Source: Gordonia prachuapensis
GTDB lineage: Bacteria > Actinomycetota > Actinomycetes > Mycobacteriales > Mycobacteriaceae
DNA length: 64,000 nucleotides
Assembly (NCBI RefSeq): GCF_036350515.1
Contig: NZ_JAZDUE010000019.1
Span: forward strand, 1 to 64,000
Direction: 5' to 3'
Of the stretch, positions 43,892-52,647 are shown in pieces. Made by a program: the position numbers and the translations under genes. Under the pieces are notes generated by a model, which did no database searches, was not told the DNA's origin, and saw only the letters and a list, made by a program, of their open reading frames with translations. Numbering within the stretch: position 1 is the first letter of the stretch; each line of letters begins with the position of its first letter.

Positions 43892-44896
43892 ATGAGCTCT
43901 GCGCAGACCGGCCTGGCGTCGCCACGAGGGTGGACGCGTCGGCAGGCACTGCGCACGATGCTGCTCGCCGGCGCGGCCCTTCCGCTGGCGGCCTGCGGGT
44001 CGTCGACCAGCGAGGACGCTGGGCCGCGGCGCGCGTGGGGGGCGTACATCCCCAGCGTCATCCCTGCCTCCGACACATCCCCCTCCCCGATCGACCAGCT
44101 GGCCGCGCTCGCCGGCGCAGCGCCCGCGTACCTGCACCGCTTCGCCGCGATCGGCGACTCCGCCCCGACCACCGATCTCGACGCCATCGTCGATGCCGGG
44201 GCCACTCCATTGCTGACCCTCGAACCGTGGCGGCCAGACGGCGGGATCGTGCAGCCGCGATATACGTTGTCGCGCATCGCTGCCGGCGATTTCGACGCCG
44301 ATTTCCGACGCTGGGCCGCCCAACTCGCCGAGTGGGGCCGACCCGTCCTGTTGCGTTTCGCGCAGGAGATGAACGGCACCTGGTATCCGTGGTCGATCGG
44401 GGTCAGCGGCAACACGGCGGCCGACTATCGCAATGCGTGGTCGCGGATGCGGTCCGTCTTCGGCGACGAGGGCGTCGAGAACGTGTCGTTCGTCTGGGCG
44501 CCCAACGCGCTGACCGTTGCCACCACCGACTTCGGCGACGCCTACCCGGGCGCAGACCACGTCGACTATCTCGCCCTCGACGGCTACAACTGGGGCGACA
44601 CCCCCGGCCACCACTGGCAGCCGGCGGCAGACCTGTTCTCCCCCAGCCTCGCTCGACTCCGGGAACTCGACGCCGACCTGCCGCTGCTGATCACCGAGGT
44701 CGGGTGCGCCGAGGGTCCCGCACCGGAGATGAAGGCGGACTGGATTCGCGACTTCTTCGCCGTCGTCGACGCCGAGCCGCGGCTGAAGGCGTTCCTGTGG
44801 TTCCAGACCGACAAGGAACGAGACTGGCGATTCAACACCACGCCGGCCAGCACGCAGGCGTTCCGGCGTGGTGTGAGCTCCCTCGTAACCGGCTGA
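43892..44896 (+). CDS. Exported GH26-like glycoside hydrolase lipoprotein
   Basis: 334 residues. The N-terminus has a twin-arginine-like start (WTRRQALRTMLLAG) leading to the lipobox LAAC, so it is probably anchored outside the membrane. The body looks like a (beta/alpha)8 glycoside hydrolase of the mannanase-type GH26 family: LLRFAQEMNGTWYPW holds the acid/base Glu and LLITEVGC the nucleophile Glu. W-rich DGYNWGD also fits. It likely trims mannan or a related surface polysaccharide. ATG 43892 lies right after the 21-bp repeat array with no good ribosome site. Upstream in-frame sequence is repeat translation only. Confidence 0.8.
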   Translation: MSSAQTGLASPRGWTRRQALRTMLLAGAALPLAACGSSTSEDAGPRRAWGAYIPSVIPASDTSPSPIDQLAALAGAAPAYLHRFAAIGDSAPTTDLDAIVDAGATPLLTLEPWRPDGGIVQPRYTLSRIAAGDFDADFRRWAAQLAEWGRPVLLRFAQEMNGTWYPWSIGVSGNTAADYRNAWSRMRSVFGDEGVENVSFVWAPNALTVATTDFGDAYPGADHVDYLALDGYNWGDTPGHHWQPAADLFSPSLARLRELDADLPLLITEVGCAEGPAPEMKADWIRDFFAVVDAEPRLKAFLWFQTDKERDWRFNTTPASTQAFRRGVSSLVTG

Positions 44897-44903
44897 CCGC
44901 GCC

Positions 44904-45761
44904 CTACTGGGTGTGTACCACCATCACCGGGCACTTCGTCACATGCAGCACCGACTGCGTGGTCGAACCGAGCAGCAGGCCACGGAATCCGCCGCGACCT
45001 CGGTTACCAAGGACCACGAGCTGCGCGTCGTCGGCCGACTTCACGATGCTCTGCGCCGAATTCTCGGCTTCCACAACGGTTGTCACGTCGACATCGGGAT
45101 AGTCCGCGCGGAACTCGTCGACCAGGCCGGTCACCAACGCCTCCGCGTCGTCGTGCATCTGCTGCTGCGGCGGCAGATGCCGTCCGCCGATGACCTCACC
45201 CGACATGGCGCCGAAACCGTTGACTGCGACCAGCGACGTCGTCAACAGTTGTGCCTGCTGGAACGCTGCGGCGGTGGCGACGCGCGAGACCTGCGAACCG
45301 TCGACGCCCACCACCACAGGGCCGGCGGCATCGGCACGTGCCGTGGAGGGAACCACGACGACCGGGCAGTCGGCATGCGCGGAGATGTAGGTGCTCACCG
45401 ACCCGAGCAGCAGGCCGGCGACCCCACCACGGCCGCGGCTGCCGACGACCAGCATCTTCGCCCGCGAGGACAGCTCCTGCAGCAGCAGCGACGGCCGGGA
45501 CTCGATGACCTGGGCGGTGACCTCGACGCCGGGAGCGATTTCGGCCGCGACCTGCGCAGCCTTGTCCACCGCCTGCTGACTCTCGGAGCGCCAATTGTCG
45601 AGGAAACCCTGCGTGGGCACGATGGGCGGGTTCTCGAATGCGCACACCACCGTGAGCGGCAGCTTCTCTCGTCCCGCGGCACCGGCGGCCCATCGCGTGG
45701 CGATCAGTGCGTTCTCCGAACCGTCGACCGCGACCACGACCGCGTCGTCACCCAAAGCCAT
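44904..45761 (-). CDS. Tandem-domain universal stress protein
   Basis: 285 residues with two UspA domains (about 5-140 and 150-285). Each starts with the Asp motif (VVAVDGSENAL, VVGVDGSQVSR) and ends with the ATP-binding loop (GSRGRGGVAGLLLGSVS, GNRGRGGFRGLLLGSTT), so both halves probably bind ATP. This is the two-domain form abundant in mycobacteria and relatives and often induced by hypoxia or dormancy signals. ATG 45761 has GGAG upstream. It is convergent with the GH26 gene (7 bp apart) and divergent from the CDF-like gene. Confidence 0.93.
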   Translation of the reverse strand: MALGDDAVVVAVDGSENALIATRWAAGAAGREKLPLTVVCAFENPPIVPTQGFLDNWRSESQQAVDKAAQVAAEIAPGVEVTAQVIESRPSLLLQELSSRAKMLVVGSRGRGGVAGLLLGSVSTYISAHADCPVVVVPSTARADAAGPVVVGVDGSQVSRVATAAAFQQAQLLTTSLVAVNGFGAMSGEVIGGRHLPPQQQMHDDAEALVTGLVDEFRADYPDVDVTTVVEAENSAQSIVKSADDAQLVVLGNRGRGGFRGLLLGSTTQSVLHVTKCPVMVVHTQ

Positions 45762-45847
45762 CAACCGTCTCCTTCTCGCATGGTGTCCGTTACGTCCGAC
45801 CCCACCATCATCCCACCGACCACGGACCGGGCGGCTCGGCACTGCCA

Positions 45848-45853
45848 TACCCT
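45848..45853 (+). promoter_or_regulatory. Leaderless -10 box for the CDF-like gene
   Basis: TACCCT lies 7 nt before GTG 45861, the spacing expected when transcription starts at the start codon. It supports GTG 45861 over ATG 45780, which would leave only 18 bp to the divergent USP gene. Confidence 0.55.
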
Positions 45854-45860
45854 GGAACCC

Positions 45861-46769
45861 GTGGCAGCCGATCCCCGATCACATGAGCGCCGCGCCCTCC
45901 TGCTGAGCCTTGCCGTCACCGGCGCACTCGGCTCGGCCGCGCTGGTGTGGGGCATCATCAGCGGCTCGAGCGTCATCCTGTTCGACGGGCTGTACATGCT
46001 CGCCGGGATCGTGCTGGTGGCGGTGTCCCTCGTGGCCGCCCGCACCGCCGAGACGCGCCCGACCCCCGACTACCCGTTCGGCCGCCACGGCGCCACCCCG
46101 CTCGCGGTCTGTCTGCAAGGCGCTGCCTTGCTGGCGACGCTCGTATACGGCGCATCCGACGCCGTCGCCGTGATCGTCAACGGAGGGTCCGACGCATCCG
46201 CCGGCAGTGTGGTCGCCTACGGGATCGTGTCGGCGGCGTTGTCGTTGGTGGTGATGATCTTCCTGCGCGGTCCAGCCCGGCTGTCTCAGCTGGCGCAAGC
46301 CGAACTGGTGAGCTGGCGGGCCGGCGCGCTGCTGAGTCTCATGGTGGCTGTCGGCGGTGTCGTCGCCGTCATCATGCGACGGTCCGAGGCCGAATCGGCA
46401 GCTGCCTACGTCGATCCCGTCCTCGTCCTGATCGCATCGGCAGCGATCGCGCCGATGGCGACCTCCCTGCTGCGACAGGGTCTGCGCGAGCTGATGGAGG
46501 CGGCGCCACCCGCCGAACTCCGCGCGAACATCGAAGCGGCAGCCGCCGCGGCAGCCGCCGAATACGAGCTGCCGGACCCGATCGTGCGCGCCACTCGCCT
46601 CGGCCGGCGGCTGTACGTGGAAGTCGACTTCCTTGTGCAACCGGGTGATTGGCGGGTGGAGGACGAGGACCGGGTCCGGCGCTTCGTCGTCGACCGACTG
46701 GAATCGTCCGACTACCAGCTGTGGGCGACCGTGGAACTCAGTACTGATCCGACGTTGATCGAGGATTGA
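45861..46769 (+). CDS. Cation diffusion facilitator-like membrane protein with degenerate metal site
   Basis: About 302 residues: six hydrophobic segments and a cytoplasmic C-terminal ferredoxin-like domain (LYVEVDFLVQPGDWRVEDEDRVRRFVVDRL), the layout of CDF zinc/iron/manganese exporters. The second-helix metal motif reads FDGLYMLAG, keeping only the first Asp of D-x3-D. The fifth-helix H-x3-D is replaced by SWRAGALL. Metal transport by the usual A-site is therefore doubtful. GTG 45861 is preferred because of the leaderless -10 box; ATG 45780 is the alternative. Confidence 0.75.
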   Translation: MAADPRSHERRALLLSLAVTGALGSAALVWGIISGSSVILFDGLYMLAGIVLVAVSLVAARTAETRPTPDYPFGRHGATPLAVCLQGAALLATLVYGASDAVAVIVNGGSDASAGSVVAYGIVSAALSLVVMIFLRGPARLSQLAQAELVSWRAGALLSLMVAVGGVVAVIMRRSEAESAAAYVDPVLVLIASAAIAPMATSLLRQGLRELMEAAPPAELRANIEAAAAAAAAEYELPDPIVRATRLGRRLYVEVDFLVQPGDWRVEDEDRVRRFVVDRLESSDYQLWATVELSTDPTLIED

Positions 46770-46781
46770 GCAGCGTCGGCG

Positions 46782-47867
46782 TCACATCTTGCGCGGATGC
46801 GACCGGTTGATCGACTTACGCAGGCGCCCCATCTCCTTCGCCGACCGCTTCGCCTCGGCACGTAGTCGGGCGTCGGTGCGGGCCGCAGCATGGGCATTCT
46901 CGCGCTGCAGCCGGTGATAGCTGTCGAGCCGACGACGAGGCAGGTCGCCGCCCTCGATCGCGGCCAGCACGGCACAGCCCGGTTCGGTCTGGTGCGCGCA
47001 GTCGGTGAAGCGGCAGCGCTCTGCCAGATCGGTGATCTCGGCGAAGGTCTGATCGAGGCCGTCGTCGACATCGTGCAGTCCCACGCCACGCAACCCGGGA
47101 GTATCGAGAAGGACGCCACCACCCGGTAGCGGCAGCAGCTCTCGCCACGCGGTGGTGTGGCGCCCTTTGCCGTCCGTGTCGCGAACAGTGTTGATCGCCA
47201 ACAGATCCGCGCCCATCAGGCGGTTGCCGAGACTGGACTTCCCGGCGCCCGACCGGCCGAGAAGAACGACGGTGCCCGTGATCGCGCTTCGGACGTCGTC
47301 GATGCCCTCGCCCGTCGTGGCGCTGGTGACCAGCACGTTGACGCCGGGCGCGATGTCGGCGACCTCGGCCGCCTTCTGATGGGCATCGGGACACTGGTCT
47401 GACTTGGTCAGGATCACCAGCGGCATGCCGCCGCTCTCCCACGCGAGGGCGAGAAGCCGTTCGATGCGGGATTGTTTGAGCGGGTCGGCAAGGGAGACGA
47501 CGATCGCCACGATGTCGACGTTAGCGGCCAGCACCTGCCCATCGGAGGTGCCCGACGCCCGGGCGCGGGTGACGGCGCTTCGTCGATCGAGGATTGCCGT
47601 GACGGTCGCCGCGGACTGCGCGGTGGCCGGATGCAGGGCCACCCAGTCGCCCGTGCACGGCGCGTGCTGATCTCCGGTCGAATCGGGCGGCACGGTGACC
47701 CGGATGAGACCGGCTGCGGTGACGACGTCGCACTGGCCCCGTTCGGCTCGCACAACCCGCCCGGGTACGCGGCCCTGCGCGGCGTGTTCCGCGAAGTCGT
47801 TGTCGCGCTGCTCGTCCCAGCCGTAGTCGGCGAGCGTCACAGAGTGTTCAGAAGATGAAGAAGACAA
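46782..47867 (-). CDS. rsgA: Ribosome small-subunit-dependent GTPase A
   Basis: About 361 residues: an N-terminal OB-like part (GRVPGRVVRAERGQCDVVTA), then a circularly permuted GTPase with G4 TKSD before G1 GRSGAGKSSL, G2 region TDGKGRHTTA and G3 DTPG, and a C-terminal zinc-binding knuckle (CRFTDCAHQTEPGC). RsgA checks late maturation of the 30S subunit. The end is strongly basic. The start is uncertain: TTG 47867 has AAGGG 8 nt upstream, GTG 47840 and GTG 47948 are also in frame. Convergent with the CDF-like gene. Confidence 0.93.
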   Translation of the reverse strand: MSSSSSEHSVTLADYGWDEQRDNDFAEHAAQGRVPGRVVRAERGQCDVVTAAGLIRVTVPPDSTGDQHAPCTGDWVALHPATAQSAATVTAILDRRSAVTRARASGTSDGQVLAANVDIVAIVVSLADPLKQSRIERLLALAWESGGMPLVILTKSDQCPDAHQKAAEVADIAPGVNVLVTSATTGEGIDDVRSAITGTVVLLGRSGAGKSSLGNRLMGADLLAINTVRDTDGKGRHTTAWRELLPLPGGGVLLDTPGLRGVGLHDVDDGLDQTFAEITDLAERCRFTDCAHQTEPGCAVLAAIEGGDLPRRRLDSYHRLQRENAHAAARTDARLRAEAKRSAKEMGRLRKSINRSHPRKM

Positions 47868-48130
47868 TGTTGAGACCCTTGTCGAGATGGGCCTCGGATC
47901 CGTGAACGGATCAGATCGAGGCCCGATGAATGAGGATGGACCGTGCACCGCGCACAGCGGTGCTCGTCGGCGCGGTCATCGGCTCATCACTCCAAGGGTC
48001 GTCTGCTGACCAGTTGTCAGCGCGTGAGCGACGCTAGTACCTCCACTTTCGTCGACGCAAGGGGTTTTCCAGGGGACATCTTCCGATTCTGAAAATTGCC
48101 CCTTGCGGACATTTCGGACATAGGTTACTC

Positions 48131-48146
48131 TCGAACATACGTTCGG
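48131..48146 (+). promoter_or_regulatory. LexA (SOS) box upstream of the DUF222/HNH gene
   Basis: TCGAACATACGTTCGG is a near-perfect match to the mycobacterial-type LexA operator TCGAAC-N4-GTTCGA, 24 bp before ATG 48171. The gene should be induced by DNA damage. Confidence 0.85.
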
Positions 48147-48170
48147 ACTGCAATCGGGGGGTGCAGCAGG

Positions 48171-49763
48171 ATGTCGGACATTGATTCGGTCACCGAGGTG
48201 GAAGCGCTGTATCAGCAGCTGCATGCCGTCCTCGATCAGATCCGCGCAGTCGACACCACACCGACGTCCGCCGACGCCATCATGAAGGTCGCCGAAGAAC
48301 ACGAGCGTGCCTACCGGAGGATGAGCGGCATCGGTCATCGCCGCGTTCTGGACGTGTCGGATCGTGGCCTGGTCGGCGAGCTCGGGTATCGCGGACTGCT
48401 CGACCTGATGTTGCATCGGCTGCGGATACCCGATGCGCGTCGCCGCATGAATCACATGCGCTTCGTGGCCGAGATGTATTCGCTGCAGGGCGAACTCATG
48501 GAACCGCGTTATGCGCATCTCGCCGATGCGATCGCCGATGGTGATGCCGCCCCGGCGCATGTCGACGTCGTCATCGAGACGATCCGCAAGATCCCGTCGT
48601 CCGTCCCCGCCGACGTCCAGAATGCGGCCGAGGCGTTGATGTCCGACTTCGCGCGCACGCTCACCCCGAAACAACTCACTGCCGCGGGAGTCCACCTCCT
48701 CGAGCGCATCGATCCCGACGGCTCACTCGTCGACGACGCCGACCGCAAGAAGCGTCGACAGATGAGCCTCGGCAACCAGGACTCGCAGTCGATGAGTGAA
48801 CTCGATGCTGTCCTCAGCCCCAAGGCCCGAGCGATGCTCGAAGTTCTCTTCGCCGCGTGGGCCGCACCGGGCATGAACAACCCCGACGACGAGAACTCAC
48901 CCAGCGGAGTCGAATCCGACGCCGACATCGAGAAACTGAAGGAAGCTGCGAAGCGCGACAGGAGAACGCCCGCGCAATGCCGCCACGATGCGTTCGAGGC
49001 GATGTTGAAGGCGGTCCTCGACGGCGGTGTCCTCGGCAAGAGTCACCGCGGTCTGCCGCCGCACCTGGTGGTGAAGATCGACGAGTCCGAGCTCCGCGAG
49101 CGCGCCGGCGTGGGCACCACCGCGACGGGTTCGCACCTGCCGATCAAGGATGTTCTCGAGATCGCCGCCGAGGCGCAGTGGCATCTGGCAGTCTTCAAAG
49201 ACCATACGGCACAACCGCTTTACCTCGGCACGTCCAAGCGACTCGCCAGTCGTGCGCAGCGGCTGGCGCTCTTCGCGCAGCCCGGCGGCGGTGGGTGTTC
49301 CACGCCCGGTTGTTCGCAACCGATCGCGCATGCGGAGATCCACCATGCGGAGAAGGACTGGGCACAGGGCGGTCGCACCAACATCGACGAGACCGCACCG
49401 GCGTGCCCTCGCCACAACCGGATGGTCGGCCCCAATCCGGGCCAATGGACGACGCGCATCATCCGCGAAGGTCCGGATGCGGGTCGGGCGGGCTGGTCGC
49501 TGAATCCGGTGAGTGGTCCACCACCACCGCCGCGGGTGAACCGCATCCACGAGGTCGGCGAACTGTTCGAGCAGTACCTGCGCGGAGGGTCGATCAGTGA
49601 TGCGCCGCGCCCACCGGAGGCGCCGTCACCGGCTCGACCGATCACGCCACCTCGAGGCGGGGTTCGGCCACGCCGTCGGCGGCGAAGAAAGCGCACGCTG
49701 GTTCGCCACGTCGGGCGGAACCCGCTTGATCGGCTGGGTCTGGGACTGGACTTCGGCCGATGA
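48171..49763 (+). CDS. DUF222 / HNH endonuclease family protein (13E12 repeat type)
   Basis: About 530 residues. A helical DUF222 region (about 60-380) is followed by an HNH nuclease segment (CSTPGCSQPIAHAEIHHAEKD through ACPRHNRMVGPNPGQW) with the Cys pairs and His residues of the fold. The C-terminal 60 residues are Pro/Arg-rich (RPRRRRRRKR), probably disordered and nucleic-acid binding. ATG 48171 is preceded by GCAGG. This family is present in many copies in mycobacteria and relatives, and some M. tuberculosis members are known LexA-regulon genes. The SOS box here agrees with that. Biological role unknown. Confidence 0.92.
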   Translation: MSDIDSVTEVEALYQQLHAVLDQIRAVDTTPTSADAIMKVAEEHERAYRRMSGIGHRRVLDVSDRGLVGELGYRGLLDLMLHRLRIPDARRRMNHMRFVAEMYSLQGELMEPRYAHLADAIADGDAAPAHVDVVIETIRKIPSSVPADVQNAAEALMSDFARTLTPKQLTAAGVHLLERIDPDGSLVDDADRKKRRQMSLGNQDSQSMSELDAVLSPKARAMLEVLFAAWAAPGMNNPDDENSPSGVESDADIEKLKEAAKRDRRTPAQCRHDAFEAMLKAVLDGGVLGKSHRGLPPHLVVKIDESELRERAGVGTTATGSHLPIKDVLEIAAEAQWHLAVFKDHTAQPLYLGTSKRLASRAQRLALFAQPGGGGCSTPGCSQPIAHAEIHHAEKDWAQGGRTNIDETAPACPRHNRMVGPNPGQWTTRIIREGPDAGRAGWSLNPVSGPPPPPRVNRIHEVGELFEQYLRGGSISDAPRPPEAPSPARPITPPRGGVRPRRRRRRKRTLVRHVGRNPLDRLGLGLDFGR

Positions 49764-49785
49764 CCGTCGATGCGAGCATGGTCAG

Positions 49786-50559
49786 ATGACCATGCTTGCA
49801 TCGAACGACCTACCGACCTGGCTGGCGGCGGCGAGCTGGGCGAGCGTCTCGGCTGGACTGATCTGTGCTGCGGCGCTCGCGATCGACGCATACCGCCGAC
49901 CGCAGCCGATGGCAGTGATGAACCTGGTCTGGCCGATCTGCGCGCTGTTCGGGTCGGTGCTGTGGGTGATGGCCTACATCGCGTGGGGCCGGGCGCCGCG
50001 CCCGTCGGCTGAGTCGGACGGCCATACCGACTCCGACATGGACATGCCGCCGTTGGGGAGAGCGTCATCGCCAAGGTCGATGGGCAGCTCGGTGTTCGTC
50101 GGGACGAGCCATTGCGGCGCAGGGTGTACCGTCGCCGACCTCGTCGTCGAATGGCTGATCTTCACCGTGCCACCGGTGGCGATCATCGGTGGGATGGACT
50201 GGTTGTTCGACGACGAGATCTACGCGGGCTGGGTGCTGGCCTATGTCGCGGCACTGGCTGCGGGAATCGGGTTCCAGTACTTCGCGATCGCGCCGATGAA
50301 TCGCGACCGCGGACGGGCAGCCAATCTGCGGGCGGCCGGGCGTGCGGACGTCTTGTCGCTGACCGCCTGGCAGATCGGGATGTACACAACGATGGGCGTC
50401 GCGCAGCTTGCGGTGTTCCCGGCCTGGCTGGGTGGTGCGGTGCCGACAGACACCCCGGTGTTCTGGGCGGTCATGCAGCTGGCGATGCTCATCGGCTTTG
50501 TCACGTCCTTCCCGGTGAACTGGTGGCTGATCCGGGCCGGCGTGAAAGAACGCATGTGA
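49786..50559 (+). CDS. DUF4396 membrane protein
   Basis: About 257 residues: two hydrophobic segments at the N-terminus (LAAASWASVSAGLICAAALAI, VWPICALFGSVLWVMAYIAW), a polar loop, then four more. The family hallmark GTSHCGAGCTVADLV, which carries a His-Cys-x2-Cys cluster that may bind metal, precedes WLIFTVPP. DUF4396 has no established function. ATG 49786 and ATG 49792 are equally possible. It lies 22 bp after the DUF222 gene on the same strand and is tail-to-tail with the acyltransferase (stop codons abut). Confidence 0.85.
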   Translation: MTMLASNDLPTWLAAASWASVSAGLICAAALAIDAYRRPQPMAVMNLVWPICALFGSVLWVMAYIAWGRAPRPSAESDGHTDSDMDMPPLGRASSPRSMGSSVFVGTSHCGAGCTVADLVVEWLIFTVPPVAIIGGMDWLFDDEIYAGWVLAYVAALAAGIGFQYFAIAPMNRDRGRAANLRAAGRADVLSLTAWQIGMYTTMGVAQLAVFPAWLGGAVPTDTPVFWAVMQLAMLIGFVTSFPVNWWLIRAGVKERM

Positions 50560-52647
50560 TCAACGTCCGGTGTAGTCGAATCGCGCCTCGTCGAGCTGGC
50601 GGACAAGCGCGGGCTCCAGCACCTCGGCTGCGGTCGCGGTGAGATGCGAGTCGTCGCGATAGAAGAGGATCTTGTTGCGCGCCGGGAAGCACAGATTGTC
50701 GTCGCACAGTAGATCGTTCACGCCGATGGTGATGATGTCGGTGCTCTCCCCCGCCGCCTGCTGATCCAGGATCGGCTCGATGCGGGTGAAGCCGTCGAGC
50801 GGGAAGTCGCACTGGTGCCAGTTGTCCAACGCGCCGGACATGCAGTCGGCGATCTGGAACCCCGGGTACGGGGTGTCGGCGACGTAGACGATCTGGGCGC
50901 CGGTGGCGCGCAGCGTGGTCAGGGTGTCGTCCCAGGCGGCCTCGACCGCGGCCCGTTCGGGGACATATGTCGACAGCGACGACACGACGATGATCTTCGG
51001 CGCCAGAGATGTGATGTCCTGCAACGCGTCCGCCCGCCACTGCGTGCACTCGGACGTGGTGTACGGGTCGGGCACCCCCGGCCGAGGCCGCAGATTCTGC
51101 GCCGGGCAGGCGGCCTTGGTGAACTGGTGAATCTGCCAGCCGTGCGTGCTGCCGATACTGCGGATCGCCTCCGACCACTGGTCGGCGTGACTGTCGCCGA
51201 ACAGCACCACCGGAAGACCGTTGTCGGGCCCGAAGGTGCAGTCGTGACCGGCTGCCTGCTCGCCGACCGGGATCAGACATTCGTGCGGTTCGGGCCGGTC
51301 GTCGTAGGCCTGGAAGGGATTGGGCACCACCGGACCCGCGGGCTCGGTGCTCTCCGAACCGAACACCGACTGGTAGCTGAGCGCGGCGTTGGCGACGGTG
51401 TCGCGGCTGGCGATCTGCACGGCCACGACGCCGGCGGTCATCGTCACGGCAAGACCCACCACCACACCGGTCACGCCCACCGAGATCGACGCCGAGGCGT
51501 TACGTCGCAGCTCACGGTTGTTGATGATCGGCTCTTCGAAGAACAGCGTCGACAAGGTCGCGATGCCCAGGGCCACCACGGATACGAGCAACAGTGCGGG
51601 CCAGGACGTTGCGCCGGTGACGGTTTCGAACAGCACGATCGCCGGCCAATGCCACAGGTACCAGGCGTAGGAGACGCGGCCGAGGAAGGTGAGCGGGGGT
51701 GTGGAGAGGAGGGTGGAGATGGTGGGTGTGCGGCGGGGGCGCAACTGCCCGGACGCGATCACCAGGGCGGCACCCATCGTCGGCAACAGGGCAGCGGTAC
51801 CGGGATAAGGGGTGGTGGAGTCGATCGTCACCACGGCGACGACGATGCCCGCAAAGCCGAGCCAGCCGATCAGGATGGCGACCACCGCCGCGAGCCGCGG
51901 CGACTTCCACCTCAACGCGAACAACGGTGCGGCCACGGCGATCAGCCCACCGACACCGAACTGCCAGGCGCGGCTGTAGGTGGCCATGTAGGCGGCGGCC
52001 GGGTCGGTGGGGGTCAGCCGGATCGCCACCACCAGCGAGGCGACGGTGATCGCGCCGACCACCAGACCCACGGCCATCCGCATGGACACGTAGCGGCGCA
52101 GCGCAGTCCGCGAGGCCACCGCCGCGGCGGCGAACACCGCCAGCGGCCACACGAAATACAACTGTTCCTCGATCGACAACGACCAGAAGTGCGTCGCGAG
52201 ACTGCCGTCGATGGCGCCGGCCAGATAGTCGGCGTTCTGCGACAGGAAGTGCCAGTTCGCCAATTGCGCTGCCGCAGCGAGCAGATCGATGGCCTGCTTG
52301 AACACCTTGAGCAGCGGCATCGTCAACGCGGCACCGATGATCGACACCACGATCACCAGAGCCGCCGCCGGGATGATGCGCCGTGCCCGTCGTGCGTAGA
52401 AGCCCTTGAACGACAACGACCCGGTGGTCTCGTACTCGCGGATCAACAGTCGGGTGATCAGGAACCCGGAGATGACGAAGAAGATGTCGACGCCGACGAA
52501 TCCGCCGGTGACGAACGGGACGTGCGCGTGGAACAGCACCACCAGCAGCACCGCGATGCCACGCAGCCCGGCGATGTCGTCGAAGAAGACCTTGGCCGCC
52601 GGAGTGCGAATCGGTTCGGTCGGCGCATCGTGGGAGAGGGTCGTCAC
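50560..52647 (-). CDS. Acyltransferase-3 / SGNH fusion (OafA-like surface O-acyltransferase)
   Basis: 695 residues. Residues about 10-370 form the multispanning acyltransferase-3 domain (FFDDIAGLRGIAVLLVVLFH, GGFVGVDIFFVISGFLITR, SLSIEEQLYFVWPL). The C-terminal extracytoplasmic part is an SGNH domain (VVLFGDSHADQW, and SHLTA near the end supplying the His). Such fusions move acetyl or acyl groups across the membrane onto surface glycans or lipids. GTG 52647 overlaps the upstream glycosyltransferase TGA as GTGA, so the two act together, probably making and then acylating a glycan. Confidence 0.92.
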   Translation of the reverse strand: MTTLSHDAPTEPIRTPAAKVFFDDIAGLRGIAVLLVVLFHAHVPFVTGGFVGVDIFFVISGFLITRLLIREYETTGSLSFKGFYARRARRIIPAAALVIVVSIIGAALTMPLLKVFKQAIDLLAAAAQLANWHFLSQNADYLAGAIDGSLATHFWSLSIEEQLYFVWPLAVFAAAAVASRTALRRYVSMRMAVGLVVGAITVASLVVAIRLTPTDPAAAYMATYSRAWQFGVGGLIAVAAPLFALRWKSPRLAAVVAILIGWLGFAGIVVAVVTIDSTTPYPGTAALLPTMGAALVIASGQLRPRRTPTISTLLSTPPLTFLGRVSYAWYLWHWPAIVLFETVTGATSWPALLLVSVVALGIATLSTLFFEEPIINNRELRRNASASISVGVTGVVVGLAVTMTAGVVAVQIASRDTVANAALSYQSVFGSESTEPAGPVVPNPFQAYDDRPEPHECLIPVGEQAAGHDCTFGPDNGLPVVLFGDSHADQWSEAIRSIGSTHGWQIHQFTKAACPAQNLRPRPGVPDPYTTSECTQWRADALQDITSLAPKIIVVSSLSTYVPERAAVEAAWDDTLTTLRATGAQIVYVADTPYPGFQIADCMSGALDNWHQCDFPLDGFTRIEPILDQQAAGESTDIITIGVNDLLCDDNLCFPARNKILFYRDDSHLTATAAEVLEPALVRQLDEARFDYTGR

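Noticed and set aside
44913..45779. Long plus-strand frame running into the CDF-like gene
   Set aside because: It is antisense to the well-supported universal stress protein. Only the part after 45780 has transporter-like sequence.
46782..47948. rsgA start at GTG 47948
   Set aside because: The added residues (Pro/Ser-rich) lie upstream of the conserved start and no ribosome site precedes this GTG. TTG 47867 with AAGGG is preferred, though not certain.
49597..49785. N-terminal extension of the DUF4396 gene
   Set aside because: It overlaps the end of the DUF222/HNH gene in another frame and is Arg/His-rich. The membrane protein begins at 49786 or 49792.
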